A DNA stretch of 64,000 bases from Neobacillus sp. SuZ13 (GTDB taxonomy: Bacteria > Bacillota > Bacilli > Bacillales > Cytobacillaceae): NCBI RefSeq assembly GCF_030123365.1, contig NZ_CP126107.1:853501-917500 (forward strand). The letters run 5' to 3'. The notes below the pieces were generated by a model. The model saw nothing but the letters and a program-made list of their open reading frames with translations. It did not search any database and was not told the origin of the DNA. Both the position numbers and the translations under genes were made by a program. This document shows, in pieces, positions 9,219 to 16,938 of this stretch (position 1 is its first letter; each line of letters opens with the position of its first letter).

Positions 9219-9937
9219 TATTCTTGCTCGACTCCTTTAGAAAGCATTTGTTGAGACCTCCAAAGGTCTTCTACTTTAACTTGTACGTCATCAAAGTTTT
9301 GATGTAATGATAGAATCATGAGGTCTCTATTTTTTGCTTCGATGGCATCAATGTATAGTTGATGATTATCGATAATCCGTGGAAAGTCATTATATTTTTC
9401 CTCGAACCGAGCCCGCATGGCTAAGAGGATGAAAGCTTCCATGACCGGTTTTGCATTATTCCAAATCATCATGATGTAGGAATGATTAATCGCTCGAATA
9501 ATTGTTTCATGGAAGATGACATCTTGATAAGCAAACTCATCGGCATCATGATATTTGATGGCAATTTTCATCATCTCGAGTATTTTACTCAATTCCTTAA
9601 CTAATGATGTATTGTCTAGTTTTACAAGACGTTCATATACAAACGTTTCAATCAGTAAGCGGACATCATAAATTTCCACTATTTCTTTAATGGTGAATCC
9701 GATTACAACTGCACCCATTCTTTCTAGACGAATTAAATTTTCAGAAGCCAGTGTTTTTAATGCTTCGCGGATAGGTGATCGACTCACATTAAAATCAGCG
9801 GCTAATTTATTTTCTGACAGGATGGTATCGCTTTCAATCAAACCAGAAATGATCTGCATCCTAAGTTCACATGCTACACGCTCACCAGCAGAAGCTTTTG
9901 AAAGCCATTTTGTGGGATACAATAATTCCTTCATCAT
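9218..9937 (-). CDS. gntR: Gluconate operon repressor GntR
   Basis: GntR-family (FadR subfamily) repressor, 239 residues, released from DNA by gluconate in B. subtilis. The winged helix-turn-helix covers about residues 20-85 (DFNVSRSPIREALKTLASENLIRLERMGAVVI); the C-terminal all-helical FCD ligand domain follows (EIYDVRLLIETFVYERL). It autoregulates: a perfect GntR palindrome overlaps the promoter directly upstream. Two adjacent ATGs at 9937 and 9934 both follow AAGGTGAA; the first is given here. Confidence 0.95.
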   Translation of the reverse strand: MMKELLYPTKWLSKASAGERVACELRMQIISGLIESDTILSENKLAADFNVSRSPIREALKTLASENLIRLERMGAVVIGFTIKEIVEIYDVRLLIETFVYERLVKLDNTSLVKELSKILEMMKIAIKYHDADEFAYQDVIFHETIIRAINHSYIMMIWNNAKPVMEAFILLAMRARFEEKYNDFPRIIDNHQLYIDAIEAKNRDLMILSLHQNFDDVQVKVEDLWRSQQMLSKGVEQE

Positions 9938-9963
9938 TTCACCTTCTTAATATAATACGAGTA

Positions 9964-9981
9964 TACTTGTATACAAGTATT
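9964..9981 (-). promoter_or_regulatory. GntR operator
   Basis: Perfect 18-bp palindrome ATACTTGTATACAAGTAT, the operator sequence known for B. subtilis GntR. It overlaps the last bases of the -10 box and the transcription start of the gnt operon, so binding would block initiation. Confidence 0.93.
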
Positions 9982-10007
9982 ATAAAATGAATTTGAAAAA
10001 ATGCAAG
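9980..10007 (-). promoter_or_regulatory. gntRKPZ promoter
   Basis: On the minus strand: -35 TTGCAT (10002-10007), 16-base spacer, -10 TATAAT (9980-9985). The GntR operator starts at the -10 box. It is the only strong promoter-like pair upstream of gntR. Confidence 0.85.
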
Positions 10008-10016
10008 CGCTTTTTT
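10002..10016 (-). promoter_or_regulatory. Candidate cre site for CcpA over the -35 box
   Basis: ATGCAAGCGCTTTTT matches the catabolite-responsive element core (TGNAANCGNT) but lacks the terminal CA. The B. subtilis gnt operon is known to be under CcpA. Its position on the -35 box would give glucose repression. Confidence 0.6.
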
Positions 10017-10214
10017 ATATTTAATAATGATAGGATAGGAAGGTGAATTTGAATTCTTAAAGAATTTAAAAATAATTACAACTATGTCTATTAAATATAG
10101 GTATCATAAAGAAAGCACCAGGTATGAGGAATACATTAGCAAAGAGGGCGGAAGAGATGGAAACTCCTGATATAGAGAGTAGGGTATTTTGACCTAATGA
10201 ATAGGATGAGAAAA
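10017..10214. other. Intergenic region without a supported gene
   Basis: About 200 AT-rich bases upstream of the gnt promoter. A 22-codon frame from 10124 has only a weak ribosome site and is not called. No terminator or repeat was seen here. Confidence 0.5.
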
Positions 10215-10243
10215 GGCAGCCAAAAAGAGTATTCTTGGCTACC
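10215..10243 (-). terminator. Terminator of the 285-residue membrane protein gene
   Basis: Arms 10215-10223 and 10235-10243; on the minus strand one position is a G-U pair (on the plus strand it would be a mismatch), so the hairpin is designed for minus-strand transcripts. It overlaps the stop codon, and CTTTTC follows. Confidence 0.65.
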
Positions 10244-11087
10244 TTAAGTTTGACAGTTGAAACAATCTTTTATCAATAATTCCTGTTACCAGCAGGAGCA
10301 TAATCGATAAAGTGACATAATAGGGCAGGTCCCACCAGACGAGACTACGAAGAATTCCAGCATTAATAAGCATTAGATTTACTACAAACATAAGCAAACC
10401 AGTGATAATATATTTTATCCAATTCCTTTTTAAGTTAAGTTTCGTCATAAGACAGTAATACAGACTAGAGCATAAATAGAAAATGACTCCAAAGGCAATC
10501 GAGTCACGGCCAGAATTTTCAAACCAGCCAGGTGAGTAAATTCGATTTGAGAAAAAAATAATGGGCAAAATATGTGCACTAGCAGAGATTGAGCCAGTTA
10601 TCAAATAAAGAATCCAATAATGTTTGAATCCTTTGGAAGGATGCAAAATCCAATGATAATAAATCTTGGCCGTAGCAAAATAGAATGGAAGCCCCAGTCC
10701 TGTATAGGCTAATCTCCACCAATTATGGTAGTAGATATGAAGTTGTAAAAATAACCATTCGATGCCAACAAATAATCCTGAAAATAAGAGCATCCACATC
10801 CAATTTAAATGAAAAACAGCTATTAGGGTGGCAACGATTGGTAAAGCGAAGGCATTTGACACAAAAGCGCCCAAATTGTTGTCATAGAATTCATTACCCT
10901 TGATAAAATTCGGATTGTAATTATAGCTGGCTAAGAAATTATAGATGACAGTCTCAATCAGAAAAGCTCCACCAATCTTGGTTAATAACAAGTATAGTGA
11001 TTGAGTGTTTCTTTTTTTGAATAGTATAAAAATAAATAAACTGATGCTTAAAACAAGTAAAGCATAATACCAATAAGAATTATGCAT
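10239..11087 (-). CDS. Multi-pass membrane protein, function unknown
   Basis: About 282 residues with seven or eight hydrophobic segments separated by short aromatic-rich loops (WYYALLVLSISLFIFILF, WMWMLLFSGLFVGIEWLFLQL, YITGLLMFVVNLMLI). Many Tyr/Trp/His residues. I recognise no catalytic motif and no characterised family; the pattern resembles uncharacterised Bacillus integral membrane proteins. The ATG at 11087 is preferred over the GTG nine bases upstream because GGAG lies 8 bases before it. Monocistronic. Confidence 0.72.
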   Translation of the reverse strand: MHNSYWYYALLVLSISLFIFILFKKRNTQSLYLLLTKIGGAFLIETVIYNFLASYNYNPNFIKGNEFYDNNLGAFVSNAFALPIVATLIAVFHLNWMWMLLFSGLFVGIEWLFLQLHIYYHNWWRLAYTGLGLPFYFATAKIYYHWILHPSKGFKHYWILYLITGSISASAHILPIIFFSNRIYSPGWFENSGRDSIAFGVIFYLCSSLYYCLMTKLNLKRNWIKYIITGLLMFVVNLMLINAGILRSLVWWDLPYYVTLSIMLLLVTGIIDKRLFQLSNLR

Positions 11088-11222
11088 ATTATTCACTCCG
11101 ATTAACTGGATTGAATTAGTTTGTTCCTAAGAATAGAAATTATGCTAATCTTGCCCAAGTGTATAAACCACTATGGAACATATTTCGAGTGGTGTAAGAA
11201 GAAATCAATGAGGTGATGAGGA

Positions 11223-11891
11223 GTGTATCAATCTAAAGAAGGACAAGTGTTTAGAGATGAATTTTCATCCATTTCGTATACATGGATTTATAATGATAAA
11301 CCGAATAAGAGTATTTGCATCATGCTTCCAGGCCTTGGATATACAACGCAGCGACCGCTTTTTCATTACGCAACCGGCATGTGTTTGAATAACAATATAG
11401 ATATTCTGCATGTTAATTATCAGTTTGCTAAGAATAAACATTTTACATCGCTTAGCCAGGAAGATCAGGAACGTTGGATGTATGAAGACGTACAGGCTGT
11501 TGTCGAAGAAATCTTAACTGACACGAGCTATGAGCAATGTTTTCTCCTAAGTAAATCGATTGGAACAATCCCGATGGCTATGGAGTGGAAACACAAAAAT
11601 TTTATTAGACATCCGTTTGGTATCTGGTTAACCCCGCTATTAAAAGAGGACCTTGTGTTCGAGACACTTTTGAAAACAGAGCTGCCTTCTTTATGTATTA
11701 TTGGCGACAAGGATCATCATTATATTTATGAGAGAGTTGATTTATTGAATCATAATCAACTTGCCACCACTGTCATTATTCCGGGTGCTGAACATAGTTT
11801 AGAGATACAAGGTGACGTTTCAGCCAGTATAGATGCAATAAAAATAATCATGCAATCCGTTCAGGAATTTATCAGGATTCATAGAATTTGA
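11223..11891 (+). CDS. Alpha/beta-hydrolase fold protein
   Basis: 222 residues with the compact alpha/beta hydrolase core. Candidate catalytic residues: the serine in LSKSIGT (around residue 116), an aspartate in IIGDKDHHY (around 161-163) and the histidine in IPGAEHSLE (around 184). An oxyanion-type LPGLGYTTQ segment follows strand 3. The short length suggests a small lid, as in esterases or dienelactone-hydrolase-like proteins. GTG start at 11223 with GAGGTGATGAGGA upstream. The substrate is unknown. Monocistronic. Confidence 0.78.
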   Translation: MYQSKEGQVFRDEFSSISYTWIYNDKPNKSICIMLPGLGYTTQRPLFHYATGMCLNNNIDILHVNYQFAKNKHFTSLSQEDQERWMYEDVQAVVEEILTDTSYEQCFLLSKSIGTIPMAMEWKHKNFIRHPFGIWLTPLLKEDLVFETLLKTELPSLCIIGDKDHHYIYERVDLLNHNQLATTVIIPGAEHSLEIQGDVSASIDAIKIIMQSVQEFIRIHRI

Positions 11892-11914
11892 ACGCTTTCC
11901 TTTGTTGAAAAAGG

Positions 11915-12256
11915 TTATCTTGATGTTTCATGAAAAGTAATCTTGACGACCTTCTCCGTTTCCTTGTTAAATTCAATATTGACGAAAACCCCGAATTCTT
12001 TATTATTATCTTTTAACCAAAGCTTAAACTTTTCGGTGGAGGTTTGCGGTCCGCTTGTTCTTCCAATGTGAAGATAATCAATGATCTTGGCTTGCGGATA
12101 CTTTTCATGGGTTTCCTTCAACGCCAATGTACCCCACTTTGCATATGGAGGAATCGGTTTCTGTTGCGCAGATACTCTATTTATGGCTGTCAGTGGGCTT
12201 ATACTTCCGGAGAAGCAAAGGATAGAAATAAATAAACTAACTAGAAGTTTTTTCAT
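11915..12256 (-). CDS. Secreted DUF3889-type protein
   Basis: 113 residues with a clear signal peptide (MKKLLVSLFISILCFSGSISPLTA) and probable cleavage near residue 24-30. The mature part is one small domain reading YAKWGTLALKETHEKYPQAKIIDYLHIGR and ending in VVKITFHETSR, which I recognise as the DUF3889 family found in Bacillus (YqzG-like). Function unknown; it is extracellular or in the wall space. Convergent with the hydrolase gene with only 23 bases between the stops. Confidence 0.82.
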   Translation of the reverse strand: MKKLLVSLFISILCFSGSISPLTAINRVSAQQKPIPPYAKWGTLALKETHEKYPQAKIIDYLHIGRTSGPQTSTEKFKLWLKDNNKEFGVFVNIEFNKETEKVVKITFHETSR

Positions 12257-12412
12257 GGGATTACCTTCTTTGTTTTTGCTCTTATCATTTCTTTTTAGAT
12301 AATAACTTATGTAGAATTTAATTAAGCACTATTTGTTAAATTTTCAAAAGAAAAGTACTGAGCCAGGATGTGGTCGAGTTCTTGGTTTTTAATATTTTCG
12401 GAGGGGATTATT

Positions 12413-13471
12413 ATGGAGATTAAATTACTGGCTGCTTCTGATGCAGAAAGCTATTGGGCGCTAAGGTTGGAAGCACTAAAGCAGAATCCGGAAGCGTTCT
12501 TAACGAGTTACGAAGATGCTTTAAAAAGAGAAAATCCGATTGACCAAGTTGTCCATAACTTTAATGCTGAAGGAAATTATACATTTGGTGCATTTGAACA
12601 GAAAAATCTAATTGGAGTTGTCACTTTATTACATGAGAATGCGGAAAAAATTAAGCATCGGGCCAATATTTTTGCGATGTATGTTACCCCTAAGAAGCAG
12701 CGTTTGGGTGTGGGGAAAGCATTAATGACTGAGGCCATTAATAAAGCCAAATCGATTCCAGCGATTGAAAAAATAAATTTATCCGTGATGGCAAGCAATG
12801 AAAAAGCAAAACAACTTTATCGTAAATTAGGTTTTCAAGTATATGGATTCGAGGAAAATGCATTCAAAGTTAATGGAATCGAATATAATGACGAACATAT
12901 GGTATTGCATTTGAGAGCAGTAGAAGAAAAGTCTGTCTTTAAAGGTGATAAAATCTACATTAGACCGTTCTCTAAAGAAGATGCTGTACCCCTCCTTCAA
13001 TTACATACAGATAATCGTTATTTTTTTGAAAAGTTTTCAATGGAGCGAAGTGAAGATTTCTATACACTCGAAACTCAACTGCAGCGAATTCAGGTTTTTC
13101 AAGATGATATCAGCCATGATCAAAGCTATATGTTTGGAATTTTTACAAGTGAGAGTAGATTAATTGGAATAATTAATCTTTTTCAAGTGCTAAGAGGCTC
13201 ACTTCAAAGTGCGTTTATCGGTTATTTTTTAGATGAAAAGCAAAATGGGAAAGGCTATACGACAGAGGCGGTTAAATTGCTGGTGAAATATGCATTTACG
13301 GAATTGAAATTACACCGGATAGAGGCCGGCGTCATGCCACACAATATTGGCTCCATTCGGGTGCTAGAAAAATCCGGGTTTCATAAAGAAGGTTTAGCAG
13401 TGAAAAATGTGAAAATAAGTGGAAAATGGGAAGATCATCAAGTATTGGCGATCATAAACCCGAATGATTAG
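12413..13471 (+). CDS. Tandem GNAT acetyltransferase (two domains fused)
   Basis: 352 residues made of two acyl-CoA-dependent N-acetyltransferase domains. Domain 1 (about 1-165) has the acetyl-CoA motif VTPKKQRLGVGKALM and the MASNEKAKQLYRKLGF motif. Domain 2 (about 178-352) is RimJ/RimL-like, with DEKQNGKGYTTEAVKLL and a PHNIGSIRVLEKSGF motif. Each domain alone would be a complete enzyme, so this is a fusion. The ATG at 12413 follows GGAGGGG; an upstream in-frame ATG has no ribosome site. Substrates unknown. Confidence 0.85.
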   Translation: MEIKLLAASDAESYWALRLEALKQNPEAFLTSYEDALKRENPIDQVVHNFNAEGNYTFGAFEQKNLIGVVTLLHENAEKIKHRANIFAMYVTPKKQRLGVGKALMTEAINKAKSIPAIEKINLSVMASNEKAKQLYRKLGFQVYGFEENAFKVNGIEYNDEHMVLHLRAVEEKSVFKGDKIYIRPFSKEDAVPLLQLHTDNRYFFEKFSMERSEDFYTLETQLQRIQVFQDDISHDQSYMFGIFTSESRLIGIINLFQVLRGSLQSAFIGYFLDEKQNGKGYTTEAVKLLVKYAFTELKLHRIEAGVMPHNIGSIRVLEKSGFHKEGLAVKNVKISGKWEDHQVLAIINPND

Positions 13472-13505
13472 GAGGATATTTTTAACTTCAAAAATTGTGC
13501 ACTCT

Positions 13506-13536
13506 AAGGTCATCAGATCTGTATTCTGATGGCCTT
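13506..13536. terminator. Terminator-like hairpin after the GNAT gene
   Basis: 12-bp arms (13506-13517 and 13525-13536) with one G-T pair and a 7-base loop, between the GNAT gene (+) and the 75-residue gene (-). T-rich sequence follows at a short distance. Confidence 0.6.
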
Positions 13537-13569
13537 AAGTGTATGTTATATGTTTTGATTAACGAACAA

Positions 13570-13797
13570 TCAAATACGGTTCTTCACATCTGCTCTTATT
13601 AATTCAATTATATTGTCGGGTAAGTTTGCAGGAAGTGAGTGGCCATTTTTAAAAGCCCAGGCATTCACTATTTCGAGGTCTCCTTTTTTAAAAGTAATAC
13701 TATAATCTTGATTCTGATAAGTAAAATCAGCGGTTACTTCTTCTTGATCATATGCCTCTTCATCAACAATCATATTAGAAATTTCATAAGGTTTCAC
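13570..13797 (-). CDS. Small hypothetical protein
   Basis: 75 residues, acidic, soluble. GTG start at 13797 with AGGAG 9 bases upstream. A beta-rich middle (VTADFTYQNQDYSITFKKGDLEI) and a helical C-terminus (NIIELIRADVKNRI). I do not recognise the family. The good ribosome site, and terminator-bounded position support a real gene. No operon partner. Confidence 0.6.
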   Translation of the reverse strand: MKPYEISNMIVDEEAYDQEEVTADFTYQNQDYSITFKKGDLEIVNAWAFKNGHSLPANLPDNIIELIRADVKNRI

Positions 13798-13954
13798 TTC
13801 GCAGGCTCCTTTTGTATCAATCTTCTATGTAAATAGGGTTAACTTTATAAATTTGTTTATTCAAAAGTATCCACAAAAACTACTATATTTCACTTTAATA
13901 TATTAATTAAGAATATGATAAAATGGGGATGGAGTGAATGGAGGTTGGCAGCAA

Positions 13955-14410
13955 TTGATTACTATCTATAAAATCCTTGTTTTCATACATATTTTTTCAG
14001 CCATCCTAGGGATGGGGCCAGGATTCATATTAACAACCGTGGTCAAATCTGGAAAAAACATGACTGAATTAAGACATTCATATAAGATTAGACATAAGTT
14101 GCATATTTTTGTCATGATTGGCGGCGCGCTTTTATTAATTACAGGGCTAAGTATGGGGTTCCTCAACCCAAGCCTATTCAAGATGGGATGGTATGTAACA
14201 AGTCTGATTCTCTTTTTGGCAGCCCTTGCCATTGGTCCGCTTGTCCTATCACCAAGGTCAAAACCCGTAAAGGCACTTTTAGAATCTCATAAAGGCGAAG
14301 AGATCCCGACGGAATATTGGCGTTTATCAAAAATACTCTTTCAATTTGAAAACCTTGAAAATATCATCTTTTTAATCATCATCTCCTTAATGATTCTGAA
14401 ACCGTTCTAA
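13955..14410 (+). CDS. DUF2269-like integral membrane protein
   Basis: About 151 residues with four hydrophobic segments (YKILVFIHIFSAILGMGPGFI, LHIFVMIGGALLLITGLSMGF, WYVTSLILFLAALAIGPLVL, IIFLIIISLMILKPF). The histidine-containing first helix and the layout match the DUF2269 predicted membrane family. The TTG at 13955 lies 10 bases after GGAGG and is preferred; a GTG at 13934 in the same frame is the alternative. Function unknown. A strong terminator follows. Confidence 0.72.
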   Translation: MITIYKILVFIHIFSAILGMGPGFILTTVVKSGKNMTELRHSYKIRHKLHIFVMIGGALLLITGLSMGFLNPSLFKMGWYVTSLILFLAALAIGPLVLSPRSKPVKALLESHKGEEIPTEYWRLSKILFQFENLENIIFLIIISLMILKPF

Positions 14411-14420
14411 TTGGGTATTG

Positions 14421-14469
14421 GGTGTCAGGCACCATGTGAATTTTTCACATGTTGCCTGACACTTTTTTC
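14421..14469 (+). terminator. Terminator built from a GGTGTCAGGCACC repeat
   Basis: A 19-bp stem with one mismatch (14422-14440 with 14444-14462), loop TTT, followed by a run of six Ts. The left arm begins with the 13-mer GGTGTCAGGCACC, which recurs elsewhere in the window (21932, 25870, and partial copies at 20129 and 22091). Confidence 0.85.
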
Positions 14470-14553
14470 TATTTTATCCATAAAAATAGCAGGAATTATA
14501 GTGGTGATTGGAGAATAGATATTGGGTGATTTTTCCTGATTATAGGTAGAAAG

Positions 14554-15597
14554 ATGTGTATATGTTTTTCGGGTAATGATTATTTATGGATGGACGATGA
14601 TGAAATGTTTGTTAATAAAACGCCAGCTATTCCACATGAATCAAACAGTATTTCTTCACTAGAAAAAATGAGCATTGGTGGTGTAGAGCAATGGGTTCTT
14701 CTTCGTGGTCATGATCACCGCAACCCTATTATTCTATGGGTTCATGGAGGCCCAGGAGGAGCGCAAATTGGTTTTATCCGCCAATTCTGTTCCGACCTTG
14801 AAAAAGACTTTCTTGTGGTTAATTATGACCAACGTGGGTCAGGTCTCTCATTTTCTAAGAATATACCAAAAGACTCCATGACAATTAATCGCATGGTGGA
14901 TGATTTATTGGAAGTAGTGGAGAAATTGTGTTCACGCTTTAAACAAGATAAAGTTTATTTACTCGGACATTCATGGGGGACGATTCTTTCTTATTTGACC
15001 ATTAATCGAAGGCCGGAACGATTCCATGGCTATATTGCGGTTTCACAAGTAGTTAATATGAAGGAAAATGAAAGAGTCTCTTATGAATATACTTTGAAAA
15101 AGGCAAAGGAAAGCAGAAATGAAAAGGCTTTTACGCAGCTAAAAAAACTAGGGGCACCACCATGGAAAAACTTGAATGCCGATCGAATCCACAATAAATG
15201 GTTGCAAGAATTTGGCGGAGGGCTTGTTCACACAGGTGACTTTGTCAATCCCATAATAAAGTCCATCCTCAAAGGTCCTGAATATCGACTGCTAGACTTG
15301 ATTAGATGGATTAGAGGACAAATGTTTTCCATGAAAGTTTTTAAGGAAGAACTAACAAACCTAGATTTGCTCCAAGCCAACAAACACATTCAAGTGCCGA
15401 TTGTGTTCTGTTGTGGCCGGCATGATTTCACCGCACCAAGTGAGATAGCTGAGACTTTTTACAACCAACTGCAGGCACCTTCGAAAAAGTGGGTGTGGTT
15501 TGAAGAGTCTGCCCATACCTTATTCATTGAGGAAAAGGAAGCCTTTGTTAAATTGGTGAAAGACACAGTGAATGAATGGAACACGATTAAGGTGTAA
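14554..15597 (+). CDS. Alpha/beta hydrolase, proline iminopeptidase-like
   Basis: 347 residues of the S33 peptidase/hydrolase group. Oxyanion-loop motif HGGPGGAQ around residues 64-71, nucleophile elbow GHSWGT with S140, acid in CCGRHDFTAPSE and catalytic histidine in FEESAHTLF near the C-terminus. A helical cap domain of about 100 residues lies between strands 6 and 7. It probably releases N-terminal residues from peptides or hydrolyses small esters or amides in the cytoplasm; no signal peptide. The ribosome site before 14554 is weak (AGGTAGAAAG). Confidence 0.8.
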   Translation: MCICFSGNDYLWMDDDEMFVNKTPAIPHESNSISSLEKMSIGGVEQWVLLRGHDHRNPIILWVHGGPGGAQIGFIRQFCSDLEKDFLVVNYDQRGSGLSFSKNIPKDSMTINRMVDDLLEVVEKLCSRFKQDKVYLLGHSWGTILSYLTINRRPERFHGYIAVSQVVNMKENERVSYEYTLKKAKESRNEKAFTQLKKLGAPPWKNLNADRIHNKWLQEFGGGLVHTGDFVNPIIKSILKGPEYRLLDLIRWIRGQMFSMKVFKEELTNLDLLQANKHIQVPIVFCCGRHDFTAPSEIAETFYNQLQAPSKKWVWFEESAHTLFIEEKEAFVKLVKDTVNEWNTIKV

Positions 15598-15648
15598 CGA
15601 ACAAGAAAGGTATGGCACACAATCTGCCGTACCCTTCTTCGAGTAGAT

Positions 15649-16425
15649 TTATACATCTGAAAATAAGTAAGATAGTACGGCAGGAACTCTTTTTCTAAAG
15701 AATAGATAAGCATGTTCCGCATCCTCGATTAGCTCAAAGTGGAGGTCAGTTATTTTCCCGTTCAATACCTCATATACACGATTGGTAAGATCAAGAAAGA
15801 CTTGATTCATTTCTTCATCCGCACCCACTTCTCTTGTGCCAAAGTCCATGTAAAACTTTTCTATCTTAGATAAGTCAGAGGTTCTCAATAGGTTTTCGAT
15901 TTCCTCTTGATTTCGATAAAATCCAGGTGATAAAGCTGCGATTCTTTTAAAAATATGTGGATAACGGCAGGCAGCATAGGTGGAGATTAATCCACCTAAT
16001 GATATACCAGCCATCGATGTATGATTTTCAATGGTTCGGTACTTCTTATCTATTAACGGTTTAAGCTCGTTCACAATAAAATCTATATATTCTTCACCTC
16101 GGCCGCCAGATGAGCTAGCGTAGCCAAGGATTTGTTTGCTTACCTCTCCATGCCTCCATGGACAGTATTCATTAACTCGTTCTTCCCCTTCAGGATTTAG
16201 ATCAATCGCAACGACAATAATCTCAAGCCCACTCTTATCCAAGTAATCTTTCATTCCTAAAGATACTCCTTTAATGGCTCCTTCATCTTCAAAGACATTT
16301 TGCCCGTCATGCATATATAAGACTGGAAATCTTTTATTTTCCTCTCTGTAACTATTAGGCAGGTATACACGAATAATTCGTTCTTGCTTAAATGTGTTCA
16401 TATAAACCGGGAATTTTTCTAGCAT
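15649..16425 (-). CDS. Esterase of the Fes/IroE-like (esterase D) alpha/beta-hydrolase group
   Basis: 258 residues. The fold is recognisable from FPVLYMHDGQNVFEDEGA near the N-terminus, the nucleophile elbow MAGISLGGLIS, an aspartate-bearing FYMDFGTREVGADEEM segment and the histidine in IEDAEHAYLFF. Members hydrolyse siderophore, carbohydrate or other esters; no signal peptide, so it acts in the cytoplasm. The ATG at 16425 is chosen (GTGGTGAAG ahead); a GTG 12 bases upstream is possible. Monocistronic, convergent with the preceding hydrolase. Confidence 0.8.
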   Translation of the reverse strand: MLEKFPVYMNTFKQERIIRVYLPNSYREENKRFPVLYMHDGQNVFEDEGAIKGVSLGMKDYLDKSGLEIIVVAIDLNPEGEERVNEYCPWRHGEVSKQILGYASSSGGRGEEYIDFIVNELKPLIDKKYRTIENHTSMAGISLGGLISTYAACRYPHIFKRIAALSPGFYRNQEEIENLLRTSDLSKIEKFYMDFGTREVGADEEMNQVFLDLTNRVYEVLNGKITDLHFELIEDAEHAYLFFRKRVPAVLSYLFSDV

Positions 16426-16439
16426 GATCTTCACCACTT

Positions 16440-16702
16440 TTCAGTAATTTCTATATTCATAATTTACCATAATTTTCATTAAATACGTTATAGTTTATTT
16501 AGAAACTGGATCAAAGATATTCGATTAAAAAGGAGTTGGTCAACATCCAATTATCAAGTTTTAAAGTCTAGAAGAGTTCTCAAGATGATATATTATTATA
16601 TTTTTTATTATTACTATGAGTTTAGAATATTGTAAATTTACCCAAACTAATAAGAGGTTCATGTGATTTTCGTTGGTTTACACCATATGACAAACTTCGC
16701 TA
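16440..16702. other. AT-rich intergenic stretch
   Basis: About 260 bases between the divergent esterase and exporter transcription units. Very AT-rich around 16580-16620. No open frame, repeat or hairpin that I can support. Confidence 0.5.
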
Positions 16703-16731
16703 TTGATTCTTCAAATTGAATCGAGTAGTAT
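16703..16731 (+). promoter_or_regulatory. Promoter candidate of the MFS exporter leader
   Basis: -35 TTGATT (16703-16708), 17-base spacer, -10 TAGTAT (16726-16731). Transcription would start about 200 bases before the exporter and include the leader peptide and attenuator. Confidence 0.5.
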
Positions 16732-16867
16732 GGAAACTACGATAAATGAAAGGGTGACCATCAAGCCAATGATTCACTAAACCTATTAAAAGAAAAAAAT
16801 TCGGATTATTAAACGAACATATTTCTGGATAGGGTTAGTGCGGGCTTTTATAGACAAAAGGGAGTAA

Positions 16868-16903
16868 ATGGTACTTGGTGTACTGTGCCCTTTTGCTGCT
16901 TAA
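16868..16903 (+). CDS. Leader peptide MVLGVLCPFAA upstream of MFS exporter
   Basis: Eleven codons preceded by AAAAGGGAG, ending in TAA at 16901, four bases before a terminator hairpin whose right arm holds the exporter's ribosome site. The placement is that of ribosome-stalling leader peptides controlling antibiotic-resistance genes. Its start region (16870-16876, GGTACTT) can pair with its stop region (16902-16908, AAGTACC), which overlaps the left arm of the terminator. A ribosome paused near the final codons would cover that arm and favour read-through. Confidence 0.65.
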   Translation: MVLGVLCPFAA

Positions 16904-16906
16904 GTA

Positions 16907-16938
16907 CCTCCTGTCCAGATGGATAAGGAGGTTTTTTT
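16907..16938 (+). terminator. Attenuator hairpin containing the exporter's Shine-Dalgarno
   Basis: Left arm CCTCCTGTCC (16907-16916), loop AGAT, right arm GGATAAGGAGG (16921-16931) with one bulged A, followed at once by seven Ts (16932-16938) and the ATG at 16939. The right arm is the ribosome site, so folding would both end transcription and hide the start. This is a conditional terminator. Confidence 0.75.

Noticed and set aside
10124..10192. 22-codon open frame upstream of the gnt promoter.
   Set aside because: Weak ribosome site, no terminator and no recognisable peptide family.
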